From assembly GCF_000429145.1 (NCBI RefSeq), contig NZ_AUBH01000001.1, positions 858,577 to 922,576 on the forward strand: 64,000 nucleotides of DNA. The letters run 5' to 3'. The notes beneath the pieces were generated by a model, which saw nothing but the letters and a program-made list of their open reading frames with translations, was not told the DNA's origin and ran no database searches. Of the stretch, positions 52,431 through 64,000 are shown piece after piece. The stretch is from Aestuariibacter salexigens DSM 15300. GTDB taxonomy: Bacteria; Pseudomonadota; Gammaproteobacteria; Enterobacterales; Alteromonadaceae. How positions within the stretch are numbered: the stretch's first letter is position 1; each line of letters opens with the position of its first letter. The position numbers were made by a program, and so were the translations under genes.

Positions 52431-52451
52431 CCGGCCTGTCTGTCAGGCCGG
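52431..52451 (+). promoter_or_regulatory. GC-rich hairpin between trxB and aat
   Basis: CCGGCCTG and CAGGCCGG are perfect inverted copies around TCTGT, 10 bases before the aat ATG and without a following T-run. It is not a standard terminator; it may stabilise the trxB end or limit aat translation. Confidence 0.55.
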
Positions 52452-52461
52452 ATGATATCCC

Positions 52462-53223
52462 ATGCTTGAACTGTATCAGCTATCACAACGACTAGCGTTT
52501 CCACATCCCAAACATGCTTTGGAAGAGCCCAATGGTTTGTTGGCCTTTGGGGGAGACCTGTCGATAGACAGGCTGGAACTTGCCTATCGAAACGGTATTT
52601 TTCCATGGTTTAACGAAGGCGAGCCGATACTGTGGTGGTCGCCTAATCCCAGAGGCGTGCTTTTTCCAGAGCACTTTCATTGCTCCCGAAGTCTGACAAA
52701 ATTTATCCGCCGACATCACTACACGATTACACTCAATCACGCATTCCCAGAGGTTATCACTGCCTGCGCTACAGTGCGTCGAGGACCGGCACTGGGAGCC
52801 GACAGCATTGCGCCTGCGCCAGATGACGGTAGCTCGCATACCTGGATAACAGACAATATGATTGAGGCATACATCAAATTGCACCAAGCGAATATTGCTC
52901 ACTCCATTGAGGTATGGGATAACCAACAGCTGGTCGGAGGGCTTTACGGCATCGCACTGGGCGGCGTATTCTGTGGGGAGTCGATGTTTCATTACGAAAC
53001 AAACACATCAAAGCTGGCATTTGCCACGCTGGTTGCTTTGATGAAACGTCATGGTATGACACTCATTGATTGTCAGTTACCCAATCCACATCTGCACAGC
53101 CTGGGTTGTGAGAGCCTGGCTCGCGATGCATTTCTGCAACGATTGAAACATGCACAGACAATCATTACAGATGATGACATGTGGCAAGCCAGAGAGATTA
53201 CAGAACTGAGTAGAGTCTATTAA
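52462..53223 (+). CDS. aat: leucyl/phenylalanyl-tRNA-protein transferase
   Basis: Aat transfers Leu or Phe from tRNA to proteins with N-terminal Lys or Arg, creating N-degrons read by ClpS. The 253-residue product has the family motifs GLLAFGGDLSIDRLELAYRNGIFPW, WWSPNPRGVLFPE, GESMFHYETNTSKLAF and DCQLPNPHLHSLG. There is no clear Shine-Dalgarno and a strong hairpin sits just upstream. It abuts bpt. Confidence 0.96.
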   Translation: MLELYQLSQRLAFPHPKHALEEPNGLLAFGGDLSIDRLELAYRNGIFPWFNEGEPILWWSPNPRGVLFPEHFHCSRSLTKFIRRHHYTITLNHAFPEVITACATVRRGPALGADSIAPAPDDGSSHTWITDNMIEAYIKLHQANIAHSIEVWDNQQLVGGLYGIALGGVFCGESMFHYETNTSKLAFATLVALMKRHGMTLIDCQLPNPHLHSLGCESLARDAFLQRLKHAQTIITDDDMWQAREITELSRVY

Positions 53224-53921
53224 TGAAGTTTGGCCTGACGCAGGGGTTTTCTTGCAGTTACTTGCCTGCACAAACAGAGCAGTTGCTGGTGTATGCAGAT
53301 GAAGGAACGCTCGACCCTGTCCAATATGAAGCGCTTATTTCCTGTGGTTTCAGGCGTAGCGGCGATCAGGTATATCGCCCCCATTGCCCAGCCTGTAGAG
53401 CGTGTCAGTCAATCCGCGTGCCGGTCACGGAATTTACACCGTCAAGGAGCCAGAAGCGTATTTTGCGCCGCAACCATGACCTGTCATGCAAGATCAGTCG
53501 TCATGAACGTGAAGCGCATTATCAGCTGTATGAGCGCTACATTAACACTCGGCATAAAACTGGCAGCATGTATCCAGCCAGTGTGCAGCAGTTTCACAGT
53601 TTCATCCGTTGCGCCTGGATTGCGCCCCTATTCATTGAGGCTTATCTCAACGACGAACTCGTAGCGGTCGCAGTAACAGACGAATTACCCAACGCGTTAT
53701 CAGCACTTTATACGTTTTTTGCCCCCGACATGGAGGAACGTTCGCTCGGCACCTTCATGATCTTGCAACAAATTGAAAAATCTCTGCAGTTAGACAAAGC
53801 ATTTTTGTATCTCGGTTATCAGGTAGATGACTGCAGCAAAATGAATTACAAGCGCAATTTTTACCCACATCAGCGTTTCTATGCTGATAAATGGCATCAC
53901 TGCTCAAAAAATACCAGCTAG
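53223..53921 (+). CDS. bpt: aspartyl/glutamyl leucyl-transferase Bpt
   Basis: Bpt (the bacterial Ate1 relative) adds Leu to proteins with N-terminal Asp or Glu. The 232-residue product has the cysteine-rich start (YRPHCPACRACQSIRVPV), RILRRNHDL, and the C-terminal YLGYQVDDCSKMNYK. E. coli lacks this gene; vibrios and alteromonads keep it next to aat. It shares one base with the end of aat. Confidence 0.94.
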   Translation: MKFGLTQGFSCSYLPAQTEQLLVYADEGTLDPVQYEALISCGFRRSGDQVYRPHCPACRACQSIRVPVTEFTPSRSQKRILRRNHDLSCKISRHEREAHYQLYERYINTRHKTGSMYPASVQQFHSFIRCAWIAPLFIEAYLNDELVAVAVTDELPNALSALYTFFAPDMEERSLGTFMILQQIEKSLQLDKAFLYLGYQVDDCSKMNYKRNFYPHQRFYADKWHHCSKNTS

Positions 53922-53986
53922 CGCTTTACACCGACGGTCAGATTGGGTAAGGTCTGCGCGGCAAAAATTACAGTACTTTGAGGTAG

Positions 53987-54214
<228 letters not shown>

Positions 54215-54262
54215 TTAATGTCATAAGGTAGCGCCATAATCCTTTGGCGGTGTCAAAACATC

Positions 54263-54290
54263 AAAAAGCCCGGTCTAGACCGGGCTTTTT
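54263..54290. terminator. bidirectional terminator between infA and clpA
   Basis: A 12-base perfect stem (AAAAAGCCCGGT with ACCGGGCTTTTT) closes on a CTAG loop. The A- and T-runs on both sides let it stop transcription in either direction. Confidence 0.92.
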
Positions 54291-54312
54291 CGTATGTGGT
54301 TTACGTTTCTTA

Positions 54313-56583
54313 TCAGGCTTCAGACTTTTTCAGCTCATCCATTGACTGATAGGCAAAGGAAAGCTTACCGCCTTTCAGACCTACTTTGGCAACACCGCCA
54401 TTGGCGAGTTTTCCAAACAACAGTTCGTTGGCCAGCACTTTTTTGATTTCTTCCTTGATTAGCCGTGCCATCGGACGGGCGCCCATGGCTTTGTCATAAC
54501 CCTTTTCAGCCAACCAGCTTCTTGCCTTGTCTGACACTTCAAGTGACACGCTCTTAGCGTCCAACTGAGCCTGTAATTCAATAATAAATTTATCAACCAC
54601 CTGCAAGATGACGTCTTTACCCAGATGATTAAACCAGATGATGGCATCCAGTCGGTTGCGGAACTCAGGGGTAAACACCTTATTGATCTCACTGAGCGCA
54701 TCATGGCTGTGATCCTGCTGCTGGAAGCCAATCGATTTACGCACGGTTTCCTGCACGCCCGCGTTTGTAGTCATCACTAACACCACGTTACGGAAGTCGA
54801 CTTTACGGCCGTTGTTATCCGTCAGCGTGCCATGATCCATTACCTGCAACAGAATGTTGTAGATATCACTGTGCGCTTTCTCAATCTCGTCTAGCAATAC
54901 CACAGAATAGGGATTTTTGATGACCGCGTCGGTTAACAAACCGCCCTGGTCAAAACCCACATAACCTGGAGGCGCGCCGATTAGACGACTGACGGCGTGA
55001 CGTTCCATGTACTCTGACATATCAAAACGCACCAGCTCGACGCCCATAATTTTGGCTAGCTGCTGGGTCACCTCGGTTTTACCAACACCAGTGGGCCCTG
55101 CAAACATAAAGCAGCCGATAGGCCGTGATTCATTACCCAAGCCCGAGCGCTGTAGGTGAATAGCGTCCGCCAGCGTATCAATAGCCTGGTCCTGACCAAA
55201 CACCACCATTTTCAGATTTCGATCCAGGTTCTTGAGCACTTCTTTATCAGATGCAGATACAGACTTTTCAGGAATTCGAGCCATTTTAGCAATAATGTGC
55301 TCAATATCACCGACATTGATGGTCTTTTTGCGCTTTGAAGCAGGCAACAATCGCTGGCTCGCGCCAGCTTCATCCATCACGTCAATCGCCTTGTCGGGTA
55401 AATGCCGTTCATTGATATATTTGGCTGATAGCTCGGCCGCCGCCTGAATCGCTTTCTGCGTGAAACGCACACTGTGGTGCTCCTCGTAGCGAGACTTCAG
55501 TCCCATCAGGATCTTGGTGGTATCACTGACACTCGGCTCGACAATATCCACTTTCTGGAAACGTCTTGCCAGTGCCCTATCCTTCTCAAAAATGCCCTGG
55601 TATTCCTGGTAGGTGGTGGAACCAATACAACGCAATTCGCCGCTGCTTAGCTTAGGTTTAAGCAGATTTGACGCGTCCATTACACCGCCGGAGGCCGCTC
55701 CCGCACCAATGATGGTATGGATTTCATCGATAAACAAAATAGCGTGAGGGTCTGCAGTTAACTCTTTCAAAATGCCTTTCAGACGTTTTTCAAAATCACC
55801 ACGGTATTTGGTCCCCGCCAGCAAGCCGCCGAGATCCAGTGAATAAACCGTACTTTGCGCGATGACTTCCGGCACCTCTTCATTAACGATACGGTACGCC
55901 AAGCCTTCGGCAATTGCGGTTTTACCTACACCTGCCTCTCCGACAAGCAATGGATTGTTCTTACGGCGTCTGCAGAGGATCTGAATGGTTCGTTCTAACT
56001 CATTGTCGCGGCCAATCAGCGGGTCAATTTTACCCTCGCGGGCCATGGTATTAAGGTTGGTGGAATACTTGTCCAGAATTGACGAGGACTCTTCACCTTC
56101 AGCCACTTCTTCTTCACTGTCCTGGCTGGGCGCAGCTTCATCATCATTTTTACTCACGCCATGGGAAATATAATTGACCACATCCAATCGGGTGACGTCG
56201 GCCTTTTTGAGGATATAAACGGCCTGAGACTCTTGCTCGCTGAAAATCGCCACCAGTACATTCGCACCGGTAACTTCATCTTTGCCCGATGATTGCACAT
56301 GAAATACCGCACGCTGTAACACACGCTGAAAACCTAACGTTGGTTGGGTTTCCCGGTCGCTATCAGCATCATCAAGAATAAGTGGTGTGGTGTCTTTTAC
56401 GAAATCGGTCAATTCAATTTTAATTGCTTCAATATTGGCACCACAGGCCTTCAGGGCATCTTTTGCTTCTTTATTGTCCAGCAACGCAAGTAACAAATGC
56501 TCCACCGTCATGAATTCATGGCGGTGCTCTCGGGCGAATATAAACGCCTCATTCAACGTTTTCTCTAACTCTTTATTCAGCAT
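54313..56583 (-). CDS. clpA: ATP-dependent Clp protease ATPase subunit ClpA
   Basis: ClpA unfolds N-degron and other substrates and threads them into ClpP. The 756-residue product has the N-domain with double repeats, the first AAA+ module with [13 protein letters not shown] and [10 protein letters not shown], and the second with [11 protein letters not shown] and [10 protein letters not shown] ClpP-docking loop (KSIGFQQQD) carries IGF in place of IGL. A GGAG-type ribosome-binding site precedes it. It lies 18 bases after clpS. Confidence 0.97.
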   Translation of the reverse strand: MLNKELEKTLNEAFIFAREHRHEFMTVEHLLLALLDNKEAKDALKACGANIEAIKIELTDFVKDTTPLILDDADSDRETQPTLGFQRVLQRAVFHVQSSGKDEVTGANVLVAIFSEQESQAVYILKKADVTRLDVVNYISHGVSKNDDEAAPSQDSEEEVAEGEESSSILDKYSTNLNTMAREGKIDPLIGRDNELERTIQILCRRRKNNPLLVGEAGVGKTAIAEGLAYRIVNEEVPEVIAQSTVYSLDLGGLLAGTKYRGDFEKRLKGILKELTADPHAILFIDEIHTIIGAGAASGGVMDASNLLKPKLSSGELRCIGSTTYQEYQGIFEKDRALARRFQKVDIVEPSVSDTTKILMGLKSRYEEHHSVRFTQKAIQAAAELSAKYINERHLPDKAIDVMDEAGASQRLLPASKRKKTINVGDIEHIIAKMARIPEKSVSASDKEVLKNLDRNLKMVVFGQDQAIDTLADAIHLQRSGLGNESRPIGCFMFAGPTGVGKTEVTQQLAKIMGVELVRFDMSEYMERHAVSRLIGAPPGYVGFDQGGLLTDAVIKNPYSVVLLDEIEKAHSDIYNILLQVMDHGTLTDNNGRKVDFRNVVLVMTTNAGVQETVRKSIGFQQQDHSHDALSEINKVFTPEFRNRLDAIIWFNHLGKDVILQVVDKFIIELQAQLDAKSVSLEVSDKARSWLAEKGYDKAMGARPMARLIKEEIKKVLANELLFGKLANGGVAKVGLKGGKLSFAYQSMDELKKSEA

Positions 56584-56601
56584 TTGACCTGCTCCCCACT
56601 A

Positions 56602-56922
56602 CTAAGCCTGCTCCATCGAGCACATCAGCGGATGCTGATGTTTTCTGGCATACTGATTTACCTGCATTACCTTGGTTTCCGCAATTTCGGCTGTGTAGAT
56701 ACCACAGACTGCTTTGCCCCGATAATGTACGGTCAACATTAACTGATTCGCTTTCTCCGCGTCCATATTAAAAAACCGCATCAACACTTCGACAACAAAA
56801 TCCATCGGTGTGTAATCATCATTATTGAGCAACACTTTGTACATCGGCGGAGGTTGGACCTTTTTCTTCACCGCCTCCAGCTGCTTTTCGCCGTCTATGC
56901 TCATGATGTTGTCTTTACTCAT
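56602..56922 (-). CDS. clpS: ClpS adaptor protein
   Basis: ClpS binds proteins with N-terminal Leu, Phe, Tyr or Trp and hands them to ClpA. The 106-residue product has the pocket motif [20 protein letters not shown], then the [19 protein letters not shown] segment and the conserved helix. Length is typical. Order clpS-clpA with divergent cspD is as in E. coli. Confidence 0.97.
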   Translation of the reverse strand: MSKDNIMSIDGEKQLEAVKKKVQPPPMYKVLLNNDDYTPMDFVVEVLMRFFNMDAEKANQLMLTVHYRGKAVCGIYTAEIAETKVMQVNQYARKHQHPLMCSMEQA

Positions 56923-57149
56923 ACAAAAATAATAGTGTGATTACCGGCAAATTTATCAGTTTTTTTGCTTTTTTATTAAATATGCAAATTCGCCTTGACA
57001 GATACCGGTTAAAATATCTACAGTTTTGTTAGTGACTACGCGCAAGCCCTGCGAGTGATCACCCTCCACTGCTGTAAGGTGTACCCGTTTACACTTCTAT
57101 TGTGGGGTCATCCAAGTGTCAGTTCAAGGGATTAAGAGGAAGCAGAAGT

Positions 57150-57368
57150 ATGGCGGTTGGCAGAGTTAAATGGTTTAACAATGCAAAAGGGTTTGGATTT
57201 ATCGTTCCTGAGGATGGTGGTGAAGATATCTTCGCTCATTACTCAACCATCCAAATGGAAGGCTATCGCTCTTTAAAGGCAGGCCAAAGCGTTACCTTTG
57301 ATATACAGCAGGGTCCGAAAGGATTGCATGCAGAAAATATTGGTATCGATGACGAGCCTGAACGATAG
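57150..57368 (+). CDS. cspD: cold-shock-like protein CspD
   Basis: CspD is a nucleic-acid-binding cold-shock-domain protein that inhibits replication in stationary phase. The 72-residue product has both RNA-binding motifs, KGFGFIV and DIFAHYST. The start at 57150 (MAVGRVKWF) is the family start; AGAGGA about 10 bases before it supports this. It is divergent from clpS, as in E. coli. Confidence 0.93.
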   Translation: MAVGRVKWFNNAKGFGFIVPEDGGEDIFAHYSTIQMEGYRSLKAGQSVTFDIQQGPKGLHAENIGIDDEPER

Positions 57369-57394
57369 ACAATTCCACCCATCGGACGAATACT

Positions 57395-57424
57395 AAAAAG
57401 CAGACCCTAAGGTCTGCTTTTTTT
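57395..57424. terminator. bidirectional terminator between cspD and icd
   Basis: AAAAAGCAGACC pairs with GGTCTGCTTTTT over a CTAA loop, with T-runs on both strands. It serves cspD and the convergent icd. Confidence 0.9.
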
Positions 57425-57463
57425 ATGTGTAAATGCGGGGCAACACTTGCCCCACGCTTACCA

Positions 57464-60098
<2,635 letters not shown>

Positions 60099-60647
60099 AT
60101 GACATCGTCCAGCAAATCGAAAATCGTGTTATTCAACAAACCTTATAGTGTATTAAGCCAGTTCACCGATGCGGATGGTCGTAAAACCTTAAAGGACTTT
60201 ATCGATATACCAAATATCTACGCGGCAGGCAGACTGGACCGTGACAGCGAGGGATTACTGGTACTGACTAACTCGGGCCGTCTGCAACACAAACTGGCCA
60301 ACCCGAAACATAAAACTGGCAAGACCTACTGGGTGCAAGTAGAGGGTGAGCCGGACGATGCGGCTCTGCAGGCATTGCGAAAGGGCGTAGAGTTAAAAGA
60401 CGGCATGACAGCGCCCGCTAAAGTTGAGCAAATTTTGCCTCCATCGCTGTGGGAGCGCGATCCACCAGTGCGCTTTCGCAAGAGTATTCCAACCAGCTGG
60501 CTGGCAATCACCTTATCTGAAGGACGTAATCGTCAGGTACGTCGCATGACCGCGCATGTCGGCTACCCTACCCTGCGTCTGGTGCGTTACCGGGTTGCCA
60601 ACTGGACCATCGATGGCATTGAAAATGGTGAGTATGTTGAATTGTGA
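60099..60647 (+). CDS. rluE: 23S rRNA pseudouridine synthase RluE
   Basis: RluE makes pseudouridine 2457 in 23S rRNA. The 182-residue product has the RsuA/RluB/E/F catalytic motif [15 protein letters not shown] with the catalytic Asp, [13 protein letters not shown] at the start and [17 protein letters not shown] later. It lacks an S4 domain, as RluE does. The start at 60099 (MTSSSKSK) removes a 24-codon extension without similarity. Confidence 0.93.
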   Translation: MTSSSKSKIVLFNKPYSVLSQFTDADGRKTLKDFIDIPNIYAAGRLDRDSEGLLVLTNSGRLQHKLANPKHKTGKTYWVQVEGEPDDAALQALRKGVELKDGMTAPAKVEQILPPSLWERDPPVRFRKSIPTSWLAITLSEGRNRQVRRMTAHVGYPTLRLVRYRVANWTIDGIENGEYVEL

Positions 60648-60711
60648 ATCATTGCTGCTGCAATTTTATCCGAAAAAGCGTCCCAGGCCAGATGCAGTAA
60701 TGGCGGTATTC

Positions 60712-60720
60712 TGCTAGAAT
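60712..60720 (+). promoter_or_regulatory. extended -10 promoter of mnmA
   Basis: TGC-TAGAAT, followed by a GC-rich discriminator (CCGCGTCCG), lies 34 bases before the mnmA start. No clear -35 is seen. Its layout is like the dacA promoter. Confidence 0.5.
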
Positions 60721-60754
60721 CCGCGTCCGTTTTTTCAGCTTCAATTTTTTAGTC

Positions 60755-61876
60755 ATGGTGCAACTTCCAAACGACAGTCGCTCTGCAGACCAAATAAAAG
60801 TGATCATCGGCATGTCCGGTGGTGTGGACTCTTCTGTTTCTGCTTATTTGCTGAAGCAGCAGGGTTTTCAGGTCGAAGGATTGTTTATGAAAAACTGGGA
60901 AGAAGACGACGATGATGAATATTGCGCAGCCGCCGAGGATCTGGCTGATGCACAGGCCGTTGCGGATAAACTGGGTATAGAGCTGCACACCATTAATTTT
61001 GCAGCTGAATACTGGGACAACGTATTTGAATACTTCCTGGCAGAATACAAAGCAGGACGTACGCCCAACCCGGACATCATGTGCAATAAGGAAATTAAGT
61101 TCAAAGCGTTCCTTGAGTTTGCTGCAGAAGAGCTTGGCGCAGATTACATTGCTACCGGACACTATGTGAGACGGCGATTTGAAGACGGCCACTGGAAGCT
61201 TATTCGTGGCCATGATGACAATAAAGATCAGAGTTATTTTTTGTACACGCTGGCAGAAAAGCATGTCGCTCAGACACTGTTCCCGATAGGTGACATCGAA
61301 AAGCCACGGGTCCGTGAAATAGCTGCTGAGCAGGGTTTAATCACGCACGATAAGAAAGACAGCACAGGCATTTGCTTTATTGGTGAGCGCAAATTTAAGG
61401 ACTTCCTCGGGCGTTATCTGCCGGCCCAGCCGGGAGACATAGAAACGTCAGAAGGAGAAGTGATCGGACGTCACGACGGCCTGATGTATCACACACTGGG
61501 GCAGCGCAAAGGTCTGCATATTGGCGGCTTAAAAGATTTTGGCGATGCACCCTGGTATGTGGTTGATAAAGACGTAAAGCGCAACGTCCTGGTCGTAGGG
61601 CAAGGCGCCGATCATCCAAGGCTCTACTCACAGGGCCTGATTGCCAATCAGCTTGACTGGGTTGATCGTAAAGGCCCGGCATCAGCGGTTAAAGCCTGGG
61701 TGAAAACCCGGTATCGTCAGCATGATATCGCCTGCACAATCACACCACTTGACGATGACTGTGTACGCGTCGATTTTGAACAACCACAAAAGGCCGTGAC
61801 TCCAGGACAATCTGCCGTCTTTTATGACGGAGATGTTTGTCTCGGCGGCGGCATTATTGAGAGTTACATTCGTTAA
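60755..61876 (+). CDS. mnmA: tRNA 2-thiouridylase MnmA
   Basis: MnmA thiolates U34 of tRNA-Lys, -Glu and -Gln. The 373-residue product has the PP-loop [10 protein letters not shown] near residue 19 and the two catalytic cysteines Cys110 ([11 protein letters not shown]) and Cys207 (STGICFIGE). The start is ATG at 60755. It is followed at once by hflD, a conserved pair, with one base between them. Confidence 0.97.
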   Translation: MVQLPNDSRSADQIKVIIGMSGGVDSSVSAYLLKQQGFQVEGLFMKNWEEDDDDEYCAAAEDLADAQAVADKLGIELHTINFAAEYWDNVFEYFLAEYKAGRTPNPDIMCNKEIKFKAFLEFAAEELGADYIATGHYVRRRFEDGHWKLIRGHDDNKDQSYFLYTLAEKHVAQTLFPIGDIEKPRVREIAAEQGLITHDKKDSTGICFIGERKFKDFLGRYLPAQPGDIETSEGEVIGRHDGLMYHTLGQRKGLHIGGLKDFGDAPWYVVDKDVKRNVLVVGQGADHPRLYSQGLIANQLDWVDRKGPASAVKAWVKTRYRQHDIACTITPLDDDCVRVDFEQPQKAVTPGQSAVFYDGDVCLGGGIIESYIR

Positions 61877-61877
61877 T

Positions 61878-63892
<2,015 letters not shown>

Positions 63893-63941
63893 TCCACGTA
63901 TAGACCATGACTAGTCCTAAAATAAATTGACACTTTTTAGG

Positions 63942-64000
63942 TTACGTAAACGCCCGGTGTACTTCATCGGGCGTTTTGTATTTTAAGGCCATATGTGGCC
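63942..64000 (-). CDS. IS3-family transposase, C-terminal end only
   Basis: The last 18 codons read PHMALKYKTPDEVHRAFT and a stop. This is the typical end of the IS3-family OrfB (DDE integrase-type) transposase, where RPH-AL-Y-TP-E closes the catalytic domain. The rest lies beyond 64000, so intactness is unknown. The final codons contain the ACGCCCG/CGGGCGT inverted repeat. Confidence 0.8.
   Translation of the reverse strand, partial: PHMALKYKTPDEVHRAFT
63949..63977 (+). terminator. terminator-like hairpin inside the transposase end
   Basis: AACGCCCG and CGGGCGTT form an 8-base stem with an 11-base loop, followed on the plus strand by a T-rich run (TTGTATTTT). It lies 57 bases after the purB stop and is the only terminator-like structure there. 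It is also coding sequence for the transposase on the other strand. Confidence 0.6.

Larger units (their letters stand above)
63908..64000 (-). mobile_element. end of an IS3-family insertion sequence (partial)
   Basis: From about 63908 (TGACTAGTCC) the sequence reads as the end of an IS element running off the window edge. Its transposase tail, on the minus strand, ends at 63942. The outer boundary and target duplication cannot be confirmed from one end. Confidence 0.7.

Noticed and set aside
54215..54312. tRNA gene between infA and clpA, as serW in E. coli
   Set aside because: The gap is only 98 bases and is largely filled by a terminator; no cloverleaf was seen.

Overview
The window is chromosomal DNA of a marine-type gammaproteobacterium, most likely of the Alteromonadales (Alteromonas/Salinimonas-like). 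This is inferred from gene content and order: monomeric NADP-isocitrate dehydrogenase, a HexR-controlled Entner-Doudoroff operon, the leuS-lptE-holA-nadD-rsfS-rlmH-mrdAB-mltB-rlpA-dacA-ybeD-lipBA run, both Aat and Bpt aminoacyl-transferases, and PEP-CTERM-type export. No rRNA or tRNA gene, CRISPR array or prophage was recognised. The extreme right edge enters an IS3-family insertion sequence.

Layout. 1-4.2 kb: a WYL-domain regulator, a Lon-like protease and a periplasmic SRPBCC protein. 4.2-10.9 kb: a complete [NiFe]-hydrogenase maturation operon, hypABFCDE plus a nickel permease, preceded by a perfect inverted repeat; no hydrogenase structural gene lies in the window. 10.9-12.5 kb: a small SOS-type unit (near-consensus LexA box, an unrecognised 120-residue protein and a possible 37-residue membrane peptide), then a PEP-CTERM protein. 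12.5-27.1 kb: ybeL and the long forward run for leucyl-tRNA synthesis, LPS export, DNA polymerase III delta, NAD, ribosome silencing, rod-shape peptidoglycan synthesis and lipoylation. 27.2-33.7 kb: a periplasmic cyclophilin, an AEC transporter, a RelE/XRE toxin-antitoxin pair, an AIM24-like protein, a DUF885 protein and asparaginase I. 33.7-42.2 kb: zwf-pgl-edd-glk-eda on the minus strand, divergent from hexR, followed by pykA. 42.2-51.2 kb: nitroreductase, DoxX, FadH, SppA, SprT, YfbV and a large PilZ protein. 51.4-57.4 kb: trxB-aat-bpt-infA facing clpA-clpS, with cspD divergent: an N-degron proteolysis neighbourhood. 57.4-63.9 kb: icd, rluE, mnmA, hflD and purB, then the IS end.

How the genes connect. 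Zwf, Pgl, Edd and Eda turn glucose-6-phosphate into pyruvate and glyceraldehyde-3-phosphate, Glk feeds the route and PykA closes lower glycolysis. HexR is expected to repress these genes: a perfect HexR-like palindrome precedes pykA and two imperfect ones lie between zwf and hexR. Aat and Bpt add destabilising N-terminal residues that ClpS delivers to ClpA(P). HypA-F and the permease together form the nickel delivery and Fe(CN)2CO assembly line for a hydrogenase that must be encoded elsewhere, if it exists.

Most worth a second look: the LexA-boxed small-gene unit at 10.92-11.47 kb, the inverted repeat before hypA, the orphan hyp operon, the nearly leaderless toxin promoter, and the IS3 end whose last transposase codons form the only terminator-like hairpin after purB. 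Gene starts were adjusted from the longest open frame where family length, a Shine-Dalgarno sequence or a signal peptide decided it.
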